NCBI RefSeq assembly: GCF_029953285.1
Contig: NZ_JASAOI010000062.1
Location: 1-64,000 of the forward strand
Origin: Yinghuangia seranimata
GTDB taxonomy: Bacteria; Actinomycetota; Actinomycetes; Streptomycetales; Streptomycetaceae
Length of the DNA: 64,000 nucleotides
Direction of reading: 5' to 3'
Translations under genes and position numbers: made by a program
Shown here: piece after piece, positions 41,485 to 50,064 of the stretch
Numbering within the stretch: position 1 is the first letter of the stretch
Layout of the letters: each line of letters opens with the position of its first letter
Notes under the pieces: model-generated
Databases searched by the model: none
What the model saw: the letters and a program-made list of their open reading frames with translations, nothing else
What the model was told of the DNA's origin: nothing

Positions 41485-42672
41485 ATGCCCGCCGCGCCCG
41501 AGTCCGTGCCCGCGCCGCCGCGCCTGTCGCTGGCCGCGCTGCTCCCGCCCGAAGAACTCGCCGCCGAGGTGGCCGCCGGGCGGGTGCGGCGCACCCGGCA
41601 CCCGGACCCCGCGCTGCCGCTGTCGGTCTACGCCTACGGCCCGCAGTGCGTGTTCGCGAACCACTGGACGCCGGTGACCCGGCGGGCGCGGGGCCTCGTC
41701 GTCGACGACGAGTCCGGCGAGGTCGTCGCGCTGACGTTCCCGAAGTTCTTCAACTACGACCAGCACCAGGCGGGTTCGCCGTTCGCCCCGGAACTGCCGC
41801 ACGGCGAGCCGTTCGAGGTGTTCGACAAGCTCGACGGCAGCCTGGGCATCGTCTTCCACTACGGCGGCCGCTGGCACGCCGCGACGAAGTCGGCGTTCGC
41901 GTCCGAGCAGGCCCTCTGGGCGCAGGCGTGGCTGGCGGCCCGGGACACCGCCGGGCTCACACCCGGCACGACCTACCTCGCCGAGATCATCTACCCGCGC
42001 AACCGCATCGTGGTCGACAACGGCGACCGCAAGGGGCTGGTGCTGCTGGGCGCGTTCGCGGCCGACGGGACCGAACTCCCGCTCTCCAGCTGCGCGGACG
42101 CGTGGCGGTCGCTCGGCGGCGACGTCGTCGCGGCGCATCCGGCGCCGCCGCTCGACACGCTGGTCCGGCACGCGCGCGCCGACCTCGGGCTGGACGGGCG
42201 GCCGGTGTCCGGCACCGAGGCCGAGGGCTGGGTGGTGCGGTTCGCCTCCGGGCTGCGCGTGAAGGTCAAGTCGGCCGACTACGTCCGGCTCCACGGCGCG
42301 ATGAGCCGCACCACCGAGCGCGGCGTGTGGGAGGTACTGTCCGCCGGCGACGACCCGGCCGTGTTGTTCGACCGCATGCCCGACGAGTTCCGCGCGTGGA
42401 TCCTCGACACCGCGAACCGCCTGCGGGCCGCCCATCAGGCGTGGACCGCCGCGGCCGAGGCGGCGTACGCGCAGGTGCTCGCCGCCGAGGCGGAAACCGG
42501 CACCGACGCCCGCCCCGACCGCCCGGCGTTCGCGCGCCTCGCCGCGGCGCATCCGCGCGAGGTCCGCAGTGCGCTGTTCCTCCTGTACGACGGCCGGCCG
42601 ATCGACGCGCTGGCGTGGCGGCACATCAAACCGGCGGCCGGTGCGCCGTTCATCACCGCTGATGCGGGGTGA
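41485..42672 (+). CDS. T4 Rnl1-like RNA ligase
   Basis: The 395-residue protein has the covalent nucleotidyltransferase motifs of RNA ligases: motif I KLDGS with the adenylated Lys115, an upstream ARG...FPKFFN block (about 68-90) that in T4 Rnl1 binds ATP, motif IV EGWVVRF and motif V KVKS. It should seal 3'-OH and 5'-phosphate RNA ends with ATP. No polynucleotide kinase, 2',3'-cyclic phosphodiesterase, Hen1 or anticodon nuclease gene is nearby. The C-terminal third (about 270-395) is helical and may be the substrate-specificity domain. GGGGA precedes ATG 41485. Confidence 0.82.
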   Translation: MPAAPESVPAPPRLSLAALLPPEELAAEVAAGRVRRTRHPDPALPLSVYAYGPQCVFANHWTPVTRRARGLVVDDESGEVVALTFPKFFNYDQHQAGSPFAPELPHGEPFEVFDKLDGSLGIVFHYGGRWHAATKSAFASEQALWAQAWLAARDTAGLTPGTTYLAEIIYPRNRIVVDNGDRKGLVLLGAFAADGTELPLSSCADAWRSLGGDVVAAHPAPPLDTLVRHARADLGLDGRPVSGTEAEGWVVRFASGLRVKVKSADYVRLHGAMSRTTERGVWEVLSAGDDPAVLFDRMPDEFRAWILDTANRLRAAHQAWTAAAEAAYAQVLAAEAETGTDARPDRPAFARLAAAHPREVRSALFLLYDGRPIDALAWRHIKPAAGAPFITADAG

Positions 42673-42692
42673 CACCAGTGCTCACCAGCGCG

Positions 42693-42710
42693 TCTCCCCC
42701 TGTAGGGAGA
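42693..42710 (+). terminator. Small hairpin after the RNA ligase gene
   Basis: TCTCCC (42693-42698) and GGGAGA (42705-42710) with a 6-base loop, 20 bases after the stop. A weak terminator candidate. Confidence 0.35.
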
Positions 42711-42732
42711 TGCCGCAGGGCGGGCTGAGCGT

Positions 42733-42766
42733 GCAATATATTGCGCATGGCGCGCAACGGTGTAAT
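42733..42766 (+). promoter_or_regulatory. Operator and leaderless promoter of the PLP-enzyme operon
   Basis: The perfect palindrome GCAATATATTGC (42733-42744) overlaps TTGCGC-N5-GCGCAA (42741-42757). A -10 TGTAAT (42761-42766) would start transcription a few bases before ATG 42776. This matches the absence of a spaced ribosome-binding site and suggests a leaderless mRNA under repressor control. Confidence 0.55.
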
Positions 42767-42775
42767 GCTCGAGGG

Positions 42776-43732
42776 ATGCTCGACACGCTGTACGACCTCC
42801 CCCGCGCCCACGCCGTGGTCGCGCGGCATCTGGCGCCGACCCCGTTGGTCGCGACCTCGCTGGTGCCCGGGCATCCGGACGCGTTGCTGAAGCTGGAGAC
42901 CGCTCAGCCCGTCGGCGCGTTCAAGGTGCGGGGTGCGTTGGCCGCGCTCGATGGGCTGCCGGTCGGGGTGCGGGCCGTGACGGCGAGTGCCGGGAACCAT
43001 GCGCTCGGCATGGCGTATGCGGCCGGGCTCACCGGACGTTGCGTCACTGTCGTGGTGGCGTGCGACGCGTCCCCTGCCAAGATCGCGGCGTTGCGTGACG
43101 CACCCGTCGAACTCGTCGTGCACGGCGCTGGATTCGACGAGGCCGAGGCTCACGCGCTGAAGCTCGCCGAGGCACCCGGCACGGCGTACGTCTCGGCGTA
43201 TGCGCATCCCGACGTCATCGCCGGGCAGTCCAGCATCGGCGCCGAGCTCGACGCCGCGTTGGGCGCGGGCCCGTTGACCGTCGTGTGCGGGGTGGGTGGG
43301 GGCGGGCTGGCCGCGGGGCTCGCGTTGTGGGCCCGGAGCCGTCCCGGTGCCCGGGTCGTGGGTGTCGAGGCCGAGGTGTCGCGTGCGGTGTCGACCGCCG
43401 TGGCGGCCGGGCGCGTGCTGCCCTGCGAGATCGGCGACAGCCTCGCCGACGGCCTGCTCGGCAACATCGAGCAGGACTGCCCGACCCCCGGCGTGCTGCG
43501 CGACGCGGAACGCGGCGGCGTCGTGCACCTCACCTACGCCGCCGAGCCCGAGATCGAGGCGGCCATGCGCGCGCTGTTCACCCGGCACGGGCTGGTCGTC
43601 GAAGGCGCGGCCGCCGTCGGCCTGGCCGCGCTCCGGGCCGGCCGGGTTCCCGTGCACGGCCGAGTCGTCGTCGTCCTCACCGGCCGGAACATCGCCCCGG
43701 CCGCCTATGCGGAGGTGCTCACCCGTGGCTGA
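42776..43732 (+). CDS. PLP-dependent threonine/serine-dehydratase-like enzyme
   Basis: The 318-residue protein is a fold-type II PLP enzyme with the Schiff-base Lys50 (GAFKVRG), the ASAGNHA loop and the phosphate-binding CGVGGGGL. It deaminates a hydroxy-amino acid or a related substrate. Encoded with an ornithine-cyclodeaminase homologue, it resembles the EutB/EutC pair of ectoine breakdown, but other ectoine genes are not present, so the pathway is uncertain. The next gene overlaps it by 8 bases. Confidence 0.8.
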   Translation: MLDTLYDLPRAHAVVARHLAPTPLVATSLVPGHPDALLKLETAQPVGAFKVRGALAALDGLPVGVRAVTASAGNHALGMAYAAGLTGRCVTVVVACDASPAKIAALRDAPVELVVHGAGFDEAEAHALKLAEAPGTAYVSAYAHPDVIAGQSSIGAELDAALGAGPLTVVCGVGGGGLAAGLALWARSRPGARVVGVEAEVSRAVSTAVAAGRVLPCEIGDSLADGLLGNIEQDCPTPGVLRDAERGGVVHLTYAAEPEIEAAMRALFTRHGLVVEGAAAVGLAALRAGRVPVHGRVVVVLTGRNIAPAAYAEVLTRG

Positions 43733-44702
43733 CCTGCCCGTCCCCGTCGTCGTCCCCGAGGCCGAGGTCCGGTCGCTGGTCACCGCCGAGGCTGCGTTGC
43801 GCGTCACGCGCGAGGCGCTCGTCGCCCAGGCGGCGGGCGCGGTGAGCCAGCCGGAGCCGTGGCACCTGGAAGTCCCGTCCGCGCAGGGCGAGGTGCACAT
43901 CAAGGGCGCGCACATCCACGGCGCGACGCACTTCGCCGCCAAGTACGCGACGGGCTTCTACCGCAACAAAGAGCTCGGCCTGCCCACCGGTTCGGGCCTC
44001 AGCATCGTCGCGGACGCCGAGACCGGCTTCCCGGTCGCCATCGCGCTCGACAACGGCTACCTGACGGACGTCCGTACCGGCGCCGCGGGTGCCGCCGCGG
44101 CCGCCGCGTTGGCGCGACCCGACGCGGACGCGGTCGGCCTGATCGGCATCGGCGTCCAGGCCGGGTACCAGATCGAAGCCCTGCTCCAAGTCCGCAATCC
44201 GTCAAGGCTGTTCGTGTACGGCCGGGACCGCGCGGCGGCCGATGCCTTCGCCGAGCGCATGCGCACGCTCCACCCGTGGTCCGTCGCGGTGGTCGACAGC
44301 GCCGAGGCCGCCGTCCGCCCCGCCGACATCGTCGTCACCGTCACCCCGTCCCGCGACGCGATCGTGCAGGGCGCGTGGCTGCGGCCGGGCGCGCACGTGA
44401 CGGCCGTCGGCGCGGACATGGAGGGCAAGCGGGAGCTGGCGCTGGACGTGCTCACCCGCGCGGACGTCGTCGCCGCCGACGACGTGGCGCAGTGCCTGCG
44501 GGTCGGCGAGCTGCAGTACGCGGCCGCCGCGGGCGTCGTCGAACGGCTGCGCCTGGTGGCCCTCGGCGACGTGATCGCGGGGCGTGCCGCCGGGCGGACG
44601 TCGCCCGACCAGATCACCGTCGCGGACCTGACGGGCATCGGCGCCGAGGACGCCGCGATCGGCTCGGCGCTCGTGGAGGCCCTTGCCGCACAGGCCTCCT
44701 GA
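43725..44702 (+). CDS. Ornithine cyclodeaminase/mu-crystallin family protein
   Basis: The 325-residue protein has the family's substrate segment (HIKGAHIHGATHFAAK at about 59-74, and YATGFYRN after it) and a Rossmann dinucleotide motif GIGVQAG near 142-148. Members are NAD(P)H-dependent imine reductases, cyclodeaminases or ectoine-pathway EutC. GTG 43725 with GGAGG 9 bases upstream is preferred; it overlaps the previous stop. Confidence 0.8.
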   Translation: MADLPVPVVVPEAEVRSLVTAEAALRVTREALVAQAAGAVSQPEPWHLEVPSAQGEVHIKGAHIHGATHFAAKYATGFYRNKELGLPTGSGLSIVADAETGFPVAIALDNGYLTDVRTGAAGAAAAAALARPDADAVGLIGIGVQAGYQIEALLQVRNPSRLFVYGRDRAAADAFAERMRTLHPWSVAVVDSAEAAVRPADIVVTVTPSRDAIVQGAWLRPGAHVTAVGADMEGKRELALDVLTRADVVAADDVAQCLRVGELQYAAAAGVVERLRLVALGDVIAGRAAGRTSPDQITVADLTGIGAEDAAIGSALVEALAAQAS

Positions 44703-44735
44703 CGCACGGTCACGCAGCCTGCGGCACCCCGGGGT

Positions 44736-45392
44736 TCAGCTGGTCGGCAGCGGCGCCGGCAGCGTGTTGCGGGCGAACCGCACGGGCGCGTCCGAGGTGT
44801 TGAGGTAGGCGTAGCGCTGGTCGGACGGGAACCGCGCCGCCTCGCCGGCCGCGAGCGCCTGACGCGCGCCGCCCGCGAAGTCCAGCACGAGGACCCCTTC
44901 GGCGACGAGGACCAACTCCTCGGTGCCGAAGGGGTCCTCGACGGCTTCGTACCGGTCGCCCGGCATCAGCAGCCAGTCCCACAGTTCGGTGCGGTGCAGC
45001 CCGGACCCGGTGACGGCCATGCGCCCGTAGCCCCCCTCGGGCGACGTCCACAGCGTGACCATGGTGCGGGGCGTGCTGACGTGGTGCGCCGCGCCGGTGC
45101 GCGCGCCGACGAGGTCGGCGAAGTCCGCGCCGATCGCGCGCCCGATGCGCTCGACCGTGCCCAGGCTCGGGTTGGCCTGCCCCTGTTCGATGAGGGTGAG
45201 CATGCGGCGGCTGACGCCGGAGCGTTCGGCGAGTTCCGCCACGGTCATCCCGCGTTCGGTGCGCCGCGCGCGGATGTTGCGGGCGACGACCGCCCCTACC
45301 GACGGTGCGTCCGAACCCCCCTCGGACGCCTCCGGAGCGGCCCCCGCCTCTGGGGCGGGGTCAGCGGGGGCGGGCGTCGTCTTGCGCGGCAT
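44736..45392 (-). CDS. XRE-family regulator with cupin domain
   Basis: The 218-residue protein has an Ala/Pro-rich N-terminal stretch (1-30), a helix-turn-helix (about 35-92; MTVAELAERSGVSRRMLTLIEQG) and a C-terminal cupin domain that likely senses a small metabolite. It is convergent with the PLP-enzyme operon and is its probable regulator. The region of its start codon contains ATTGCG and GCGCAA half-sites like those upstream of the operon. Confidence 0.85.
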   Translation of the reverse strand: MPRKTTPAPADPAPEAGAAPEASEGGSDAPSVGAVVARNIRARRTERGMTVAELAERSGVSRRMLTLIEQGQANPSLGTVERIGRAIGADFADLVGARTGAAHHVSTPRTMVTLWTSPEGGYGRMAVTGSGLHRTELWDWLLMPGDRYEAVEDPFGTEELVLVAEGVLVLDFAGGARQALAAGEAARFPSDQRYAYLNTSDAPVRFARNTLPAPLPTS

Positions 45393-45428
45393 ACCCGCAA
45401 TCTAAGCGATCGCGGGCGCCGCGTCGTG

Positions 45429-45755
45429 TCACAGGCTCTCGGTCGGCAGCCCGGCCTCGACCCAGTCCTGGATGCCCTCCTTGTACTTGCGCACGTCCGT
45501 GTAGCCGAGCCGGGTGAGCGCGTCGGCGACCTGGCCGCTGTTGGGGCACGCGGGGTTGGAGCAGTAGGTGACGATCGTGGCGGTGCGGTCGGGCAGGACC
45601 TCCGTGGCCCGCGCGGCGACCTCGCCCGGGTGCAGCGGGACGGCGCCGGGAAGGTGCTGCTTCGCGTAGTACTCGCCGGCGAGCGCGTCGACGACGGTGA
45701 CGTTGCCCGCGTCGATCGCGACGCGCAGCTCCTCACGGGTGATGAGAGCGGTCAT
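45429..45755 (-). CDS. Single-domain rhodanese
   Basis: The 108-residue protein is one rhodanese domain with the active-site Cys in TYCSNPACPNSGQ (about residue 66), plus a second Cys five residues on. It transfers sulfane sulfur. ATG 45755 has GGAG 8 bases upstream. It is divergent from a TetR gene, with two matching operators in between, and so is probably repressed by it. Confidence 0.85.
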   Translation of the reverse strand: MTALITREELRVAIDAGNVTVVDALAGEYYAKQHLPGAVPLHPGEVAARATEVLPDRTATIVTYCSNPACPNSGQVADALTRLGYTDVRKYKEGIQDWVEAGLPTESL

Positions 45756-45778
45756 GGCTGGACTCCTTCAAATGAAGT

Positions 45779-45825
45779 GGACTATGGTCCGGTTGTGCCC
45801 GACAAAATTAACGGACCGCAGTCCG
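45779..45825. promoter_or_regulatory. Paired GGAC-N4-GTCC operators
   Basis: GGAC-TATG-GTCC (45779-45790) and CGGAC-CGCA-GTCCG (45812-45825), centred 34 bases apart between rhodanese and TetR genes. The second overlaps the 5' end of the TetR coding sequence. Confidence 0.65.
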
Positions 45826-46454
45826 CTTCGTCAACACCGCTCTCGATCGGTGCCGCGCCACCGCGCCGCGAGCGTGCCGACGCCGTGCGCAACCGGCGGC
45901 GGATCCTCGACGCCGCCGCCGCGCTGTTCGCCGAACACGGCGTCGAACAGGTGTCGATGGACGCCATCGCGGCCGCCGCCGGGGTCGGGAAGGGCACGCT
46001 CTTCCGGCGCTTCGGCGACCGGTCGGGGCTCGCAGTCGCACTGCTGCACGAGCGCGAGACCGAGCTGCAGGAGGCGATCCTGAGCGGCCCTCCCCCGCTC
46101 GGCCCCGGCACCGCGGACGACCCCGCCGAACCGGCTGCGCGGGCCGCCGCGTTCACCCGCGCCTACCTCGAATACGCCCTCGCCAACCTGGAGTTGGTAC
46201 GCGCCTCGGAGACCGCCTCACCCGGCGCGCGCTACCGCATCGGCGCCTACCGGTTCTGGGCCCGGCACCTCACCGTGCTGCTCACCGAGGCCGGCCACGC
46301 CGAGCCGGCCGCCGGGGTGCTGGCCGAGGCGCTGCTGGCCCCGCTGGCCGCCGAACACGTGGCGGCACTGCGCGACGCGGGCCACGAACCGGCCGAGATC
46401 GCCGACGCGTTGGCGTGGCAGGCCGCGACGGTGGCGGCGTCGGCCCGGGGCTAG
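45795..46454 (+). CDS. TetR-family repressor
   Basis: The 219-residue protein has the TetR helix-turn-helix (about 28-75; RRRILDAAAALFAEHGVEQVSMDAIAAAAGVGKGTLFRRFGDRSGL split over those residues) and a helical ligand domain. GTG 45795 is chosen as the only plausible start upstream of the domain; it lacks a ribosome-binding site and may be leaderless. It is convergent with the DHA2 transporter gene; their ends overlap by 4 bases. Confidence 0.82.
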   Translation: MPDKINGPQSASSTPLSIGAAPPRRERADAVRNRRRILDAAAALFAEHGVEQVSMDAIAAAAGVGKGTLFRRFGDRSGLAVALLHERETELQEAILSGPPPLGPGTADDPAEPAARAAAFTRAYLEYALANLELVRASETASPGARYRIGAYRFWARHLTVLLTEAGHAEPAAGVLAEALLAPLAAEHVAALRDAGHEPAEIADALAWQAATVAASARG

Positions 46455-47977
46455 TCCTCCGCGTGCCGGACCGCCACGTCGCCCTCCAGCGGCGGGGCGC
46501 CGACCGCGCAGCACGTCTTGCAGCACGGCTCGGCGTGCGGCGCCGTCTCGGGCGTCTGCTCGAGGGCGTCGGAGCGCACGGTCAGCCACGCCAGGAGGGC
46601 GCCCAGGGCAAGCAGCGCCGCGCAGATCCACATCGCCTGGTCGAACGCCGAGTCGACGGTCGACGGGACGCGGTACCCGTCGCCGGTCAGGCCCACGATG
46701 GCGGGCAGACCCGCCACGGCCAACAGGCCGGCCGCACGCGCCGCAGCGTTGTTGACGCCGCTCGCGACGCCCGCGCGCGCGACCTCGACGGACGCCAGCA
46801 CGGTCGCGGTCAGCGGCGCGACCGTCACCGACAGGCCCAGGCCCAGCAGCGCCACGCCTGGCAGCACATCCGCGACGTACGAGGCGTCGGCGCCGATGCG
46901 GAGCATCAGCAGCAGCCCGCCCGCGCACAGCAGCGGCCCGACGGTCATGGGCACGCGCGGCCCGATCCGCTTGGCGACGGCACCCGCCCGCGCGGACAGC
47001 AGCAGCATCAGCACGGTGATCGGCAGCGTCGCCAGACCTGAGTTCTGCGGCGAGTAGCCGGACACCGTCTGGAGCTGCAGCACCAGGAAGAACAGCACGG
47101 CGCTGAGCGCCGCGTACACGCACAGGGTCACGACGTTGACGGCGGTGAACTGCCGTGACTTGAAGATCGCGAGCGGGAGCATCGGCTCACGCACCCGCCG
47201 CTCGGTCCACACGAACGCGACCGCGGCCAGCACACCGGCGATCCCCGCGACGGCCGCCAGCGCCGGCGACGTCGGCGCGCTGATCAGCGACCACGTCACG
47301 CCCGCCAGCGCGAGCGCGGCCAGCGCCGCGCCCGTCACGTCGAACCGCCCGGTGGCACCCGCGTCGAAGGTCTCCGGGACGTGCTTGAGGGCCACCACAA
47401 TGGTGACCACCGCGAGCGGCAGGTTGATCAGGAAGATCCAGCGCCAGCTGGCGGCGTCCACCAGCCAGCCGCCGAGGAACGGGCCGATCGCGGTCGCCAC
47501 ACCGCCGAGGCCGGACCAGGCGCCGACCGCACGGGGCCGGTCGTCCGCGTCGAACGTCGCCTGGATGATGGCCAGCGACCCCGGCGTCAGCAGCGCGCCG
47601 CCGACGCCCTGCAGTGCGCGCGCGAAGATCAGCAGCCCGGCGTTCGGCGCGAGCCCGCACAGCAGCGAGGCGACCGCGAACCAGGCGACGCCGATGACGA
47701 AGACCCGCCTGCGGCCGTACCGGTCCCCCAGCGCGCCGCCGAGCAGGATCAGCCCGGCGAGGCTGAGGGTGTACGCGTTGACGATCCACTGCAGCGCGGC
47801 CGTGGACGTGTTGAGGTCGCGGCCGATGGTCGGCAGCGCCACGTTGACGACCGTGCTGTCCAGCAGGACGATCCCGGAGCCGAGCACCGTGGTCAGCAGC
47901 ACCCAGCGCCCGGCGGCCGAGCCGTACCGGATGCCGCCGGCGCCGCTTCCCTGCGCGACCTGCCCGGAGTCCGCCAT
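46451..47977 (-). CDS. MFS transporter, DHA2 (EmrB/QacA) family
   Basis: The 508-residue protein has fourteen predicted helices and the DHA2 signatures, including STVVNVALPTIGRDL in helix 1, GDRYGRRRVF in loop 2-3 and GxxGGPxxGG-like GPFLGGWLV. It is a proton-driven drug exporter. The cytoplasmic tail contains an unusual Cys cluster (two Cys, two residues, two Cys), as a metal- or thiol-binding site might. ATG 47977 begins the protein. Confidence 0.85.
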   Translation of the reverse strand: MADSGQVAQGSGAGGIRYGSAAGRWVLLTTVLGSGIVLLDSTVVNVALPTIGRDLNTSTAALQWIVNAYTLSLAGLILLGGALGDRYGRRRVFVIGVAWFAVASLLCGLAPNAGLLIFARALQGVGGALLTPGSLAIIQATFDADDRPRAVGAWSGLGGVATAIGPFLGGWLVDAASWRWIFLINLPLAVVTIVVALKHVPETFDAGATGRFDVTGAALAALALAGVTWSLISAPTSPALAAVAGIAGVLAAVAFVWTERRVREPMLPLAIFKSRQFTAVNVVTLCVYAALSAVLFFLVLQLQTVSGYSPQNSGLATLPITVLMLLLSARAGAVAKRIGPRVPMTVGPLLCAGGLLLMLRIGADASYVADVLPGVALLGLGLSVTVAPLTATVLASVEVARAGVASGVNNAAARAAGLLAVAGLPAIVGLTGDGYRVPSTVDSAFDQAMWICAALLALGALLAWLTVRSDALEQTPETAPHAEPCCKTCCAVGAPPLEGDVAVRHAED

Positions 47978-48004
47978 ACCCCGATCATGCGGGGTTCGGA
48001 CGCG

Positions 48005-48039
48005 AAAAGCGCGCGGGGCGGACGCCCTCGCGCGCTTTT
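48005..48039 (-). terminator. Terminator of the PAP2 gene
   Basis: 11-bp stem (48005-48015 with 48029-48039) with a TTTT tract on the minus strand, between the PAP2 stop and the transporter start. Confidence 0.8.
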
Positions 48040-48055
48040 TCGGAAGGTCGGAAGG

Positions 48056-48973
48056 CTAGCGGACCGGCACCCGCGGGGCGGGGATTATCCGGACCAGCTT
48101 CGCGTGCGGCGACCGGTCGGGGAACGGGACGATCAGCATCGCCACCGCCAGCAGCAGCGACGCGACGAACGCGTCCAGCCAGTAGTGGTTCGCGGTGACC
48201 ACGACGACCAGCAGCGTTATGGCCGGGTGCAGCCAGATCAGCCGGCTTCCGGCCCGGCGCAGCGGGTCGCGGTTGCACCACACCGCCATCACGCCGATGG
48301 CGACCACGAGGGCCCAGCCGAAGTGCAGCGACGGCATCGCGGCGTACTGGTTGGCGATCTTGGCCCCGGCCCCGGCGTACGGGGAGGAGCCGTCCAGCAT
48401 GCCGGTGTCGACGAAGCCGTAGTCCTTCATCAGCCGCGGCGGCGCGAGCGGCACGAGGATGTGGATGACCAGCGCGATGCCGGTCATGATCGCCAGCAGG
48501 TTGCGTATCCACTTGTAGTGGTCGCGGTGCCGGATCCACAGCCACAGCAGGAACGCGACGGTCACCGGGAAGTGCACCCACGCGTAGTACTTGTTCGCGG
48601 CCGAGATCAGGACGTCCGACTGCGTGAACCAGTGCTGGATGACCTGTTCGTCGGGCAGCCGCAGGTCCTGCTGGAGGGTGAGGATCTCGCGGGCGTTGTG
48701 GATCGCCTTCGAGTCCTCGCCGCCCGCGAGGCCGCGGCCGAGCTTGTAGACCAGGAACAGCGCGGCGACGAGCAGCAGCTCGCGGAGCGCGTCGCGGGTG
48801 GTGCGGAGCCTGCGCGCGCGCCGCTCCTCGGCGGTCTCCTCGACCGGTGCCGCGGCCGACTCCGCGACGGTCCCTTCGACGGACGTGGCGGGGGCGGGAA
48901 TGGTCGCCGAGGCACCCGCGGAGTCCGTCGTGGAGGACGTCCGAGGGGGTCTCGTTTTCAGCCTGTCGCGCAC
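48056..48973 (-). CDS. PAP2-family membrane phosphatase/inositolphosphotransferase-like protein
   Basis: The 305-residue protein has a disordered Ala/Thr/Glu N-terminus (1-55), about six membrane helices, and the phosphatase motifs PSLH (His217) and HYWLD (His263, Asp267). It fits the IPT/AUR1-like branch of PAP2 enzymes acting on membrane lipids. GTG 48973 is chosen because AGGGGGA lies 5 bases upstream; an ATG at 49003 falls inside a palindromic operator. Confidence 0.8.
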   Translation of the reverse strand: MRDRLKTRPPRTSSTTDSAGASATIPAPATSVEGTVAESAAAPVEETAEERRARRLRTTRDALRELLLVAALFLVYKLGRGLAGGEDSKAIHNAREILTLQQDLRLPDEQVIQHWFTQSDVLISAANKYYAWVHFPVTVAFLLWLWIRHRDHYKWIRNLLAIMTGIALVIHILVPLAPPRLMKDYGFVDTGMLDGSSPYAGAGAKIANQYAAMPSLHFGWALVVAIGVMAVWCNRDPLRRAGSRLIWLHPAITLLVVVVTANHYWLDAFVASLLLAVAMLIVPFPDRSPHAKLVRIIPAPRVPVR

Positions 48974-48993
48974 CGTTCCCCCTCGCTCGCCGT

Positions 48994-49010
48994 TCTGACG
49001 CATCGTCAGA
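48994..49010. promoter_or_regulatory. TCTGACG-N3-CGTCAGA operator
   Basis: A perfect 7-bp-arm palindrome (48994-49000 with 49004-49010), 21 bases upstream of the PAP2 start. It shares TCTGA-N7-TCAGA with the sites at 22073 and 24387. Confidence 0.6.
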
Positions 49011-49267
49011 TCTGCACTCTTCGTGATCACTTGGCCCCGCTGGGTCACATCATCCGAACCCGGGCCGCAGGCCAGCCTAAGCCCACCGTCAACCCGCAAC
49101 GTCCACCCGCTGGAGGAGATCACGTCAGCCGGAAGTCGAACTCCCGCCATCACCAGGACACTCCGCCGACACGCACGGTTCCGCGCCCGTCACACTGCTA
49201 CGGACTTGTGACGCAACTCCGCGAACCCGCATACGCGCAGGCCCCGCCGCTCCGTACGCTGCCGTCC

Positions 49268-50059
49268 ATGACCGACCACGCGCCCGTGTCCCCGCCCCTG
49301 CCCGCCCAGCCCCAACGCGGTTCCGGCGCGGGCCCCGGCGAACAGCGGCTCGTCCTGGTCGTGGAGGACGAACCGACCATCGGCGAGGCGGTCGCGGCCC
49401 GACTGCGCGCCGAGGGCTTCACGACACTGATGGCGACCGACGGCCCCACCGCGGTCGCGCTGGCCGAGCAGTCCCGCCCCGACATCGTCGTCCTGGACGT
49501 CATGCTCCCCGGCCTCGACGGCCTGGAGGTGTGCCGCCGCATCCACACCGTGCACCCCGCCGTGCCGGTGCTCATGCTGACCGCGCGCGACGACGAGACC
49601 GACCTGCTGGTCGGACTGGCGGTCGGCGCCGACGACTACATGACCAAGCCGTTCTCGATGCGCGAGCTGGTCGCGCGCGTGCACGTCCTGCTGCGCCGCA
49701 TGGAGCGCGCCGCGGCCGCCGCGCGCGAGAGCGTCCCCGAGACGGTGCGGATAGGCGGGCTGCGCGTGGACCGCACCCAGCGCCGCGTGCACCTGGACGG
49801 CGCCGAGGTGCACCTGACGCCGACCGAGTTCGACCTGCTGGTGTGCCTGGCCTCGCGGCCGCGCGCGGTGCTGTCCCGTGAGCAGCTGCTCGCCGAGGTG
49901 TGGGACTGGGTCGACGCGTCCGGCACCCGCACCGTCGACAGCCACATCAAGGCGCTGCGCCGCAAGCTGGGCGCCGAGTGGATCCGCACCGTGCACGGCG
50001 TCGGCTACGCCCTGGAGACGCCGGCCCAGCAGGGTCGGCCGGGCCCGCTCGAAGGGTGA
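49268..50059 (+). CDS. OmpR-family response regulator
   Basis: The 263-residue protein has a receiver domain (about 27-140) with the phospho-acceptor Asp77 (VVLDVMLPG) and conserved Lys in MTKPF, and a C-terminal winged helix (about 160-255). It pairs with the adjacent sensor kinase. Together with the KGD gene this order (regulator, kinase, KGD) matches the streptomycete chromosome. No strong ribosome-binding site precedes ATG 49268; a -10-like TACGCT nearby may indicate a leaderless transcript. Confidence 0.9.
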   Translation: MTDHAPVSPPLPAQPQRGSGAGPGEQRLVLVVEDEPTIGEAVAARLRAEGFTTLMATDGPTAVALAEQSRPDIVVLDVMLPGLDGLEVCRRIHTVHPAVPVLMLTARDDETDLLVGLAVGADDYMTKPFSMRELVARVHVLLRRMERAAAAARESVPETVRIGGLRVDRTQRRVHLDGAEVHLTPTEFDLLVCLASRPRAVLSREQLLAEVWDWVDASGTRTVDSHIKALRRKLGAEWIRTVHGVGYALETPAQQGRPGPLEG

Positions 50060-50064
50060 CCGCC

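Noticed and set aside
49190-49996. Antisense gene over the response regulator
   Set aside because: It has no domain, and the plus-strand receiver and winged-helix motifs are clear.
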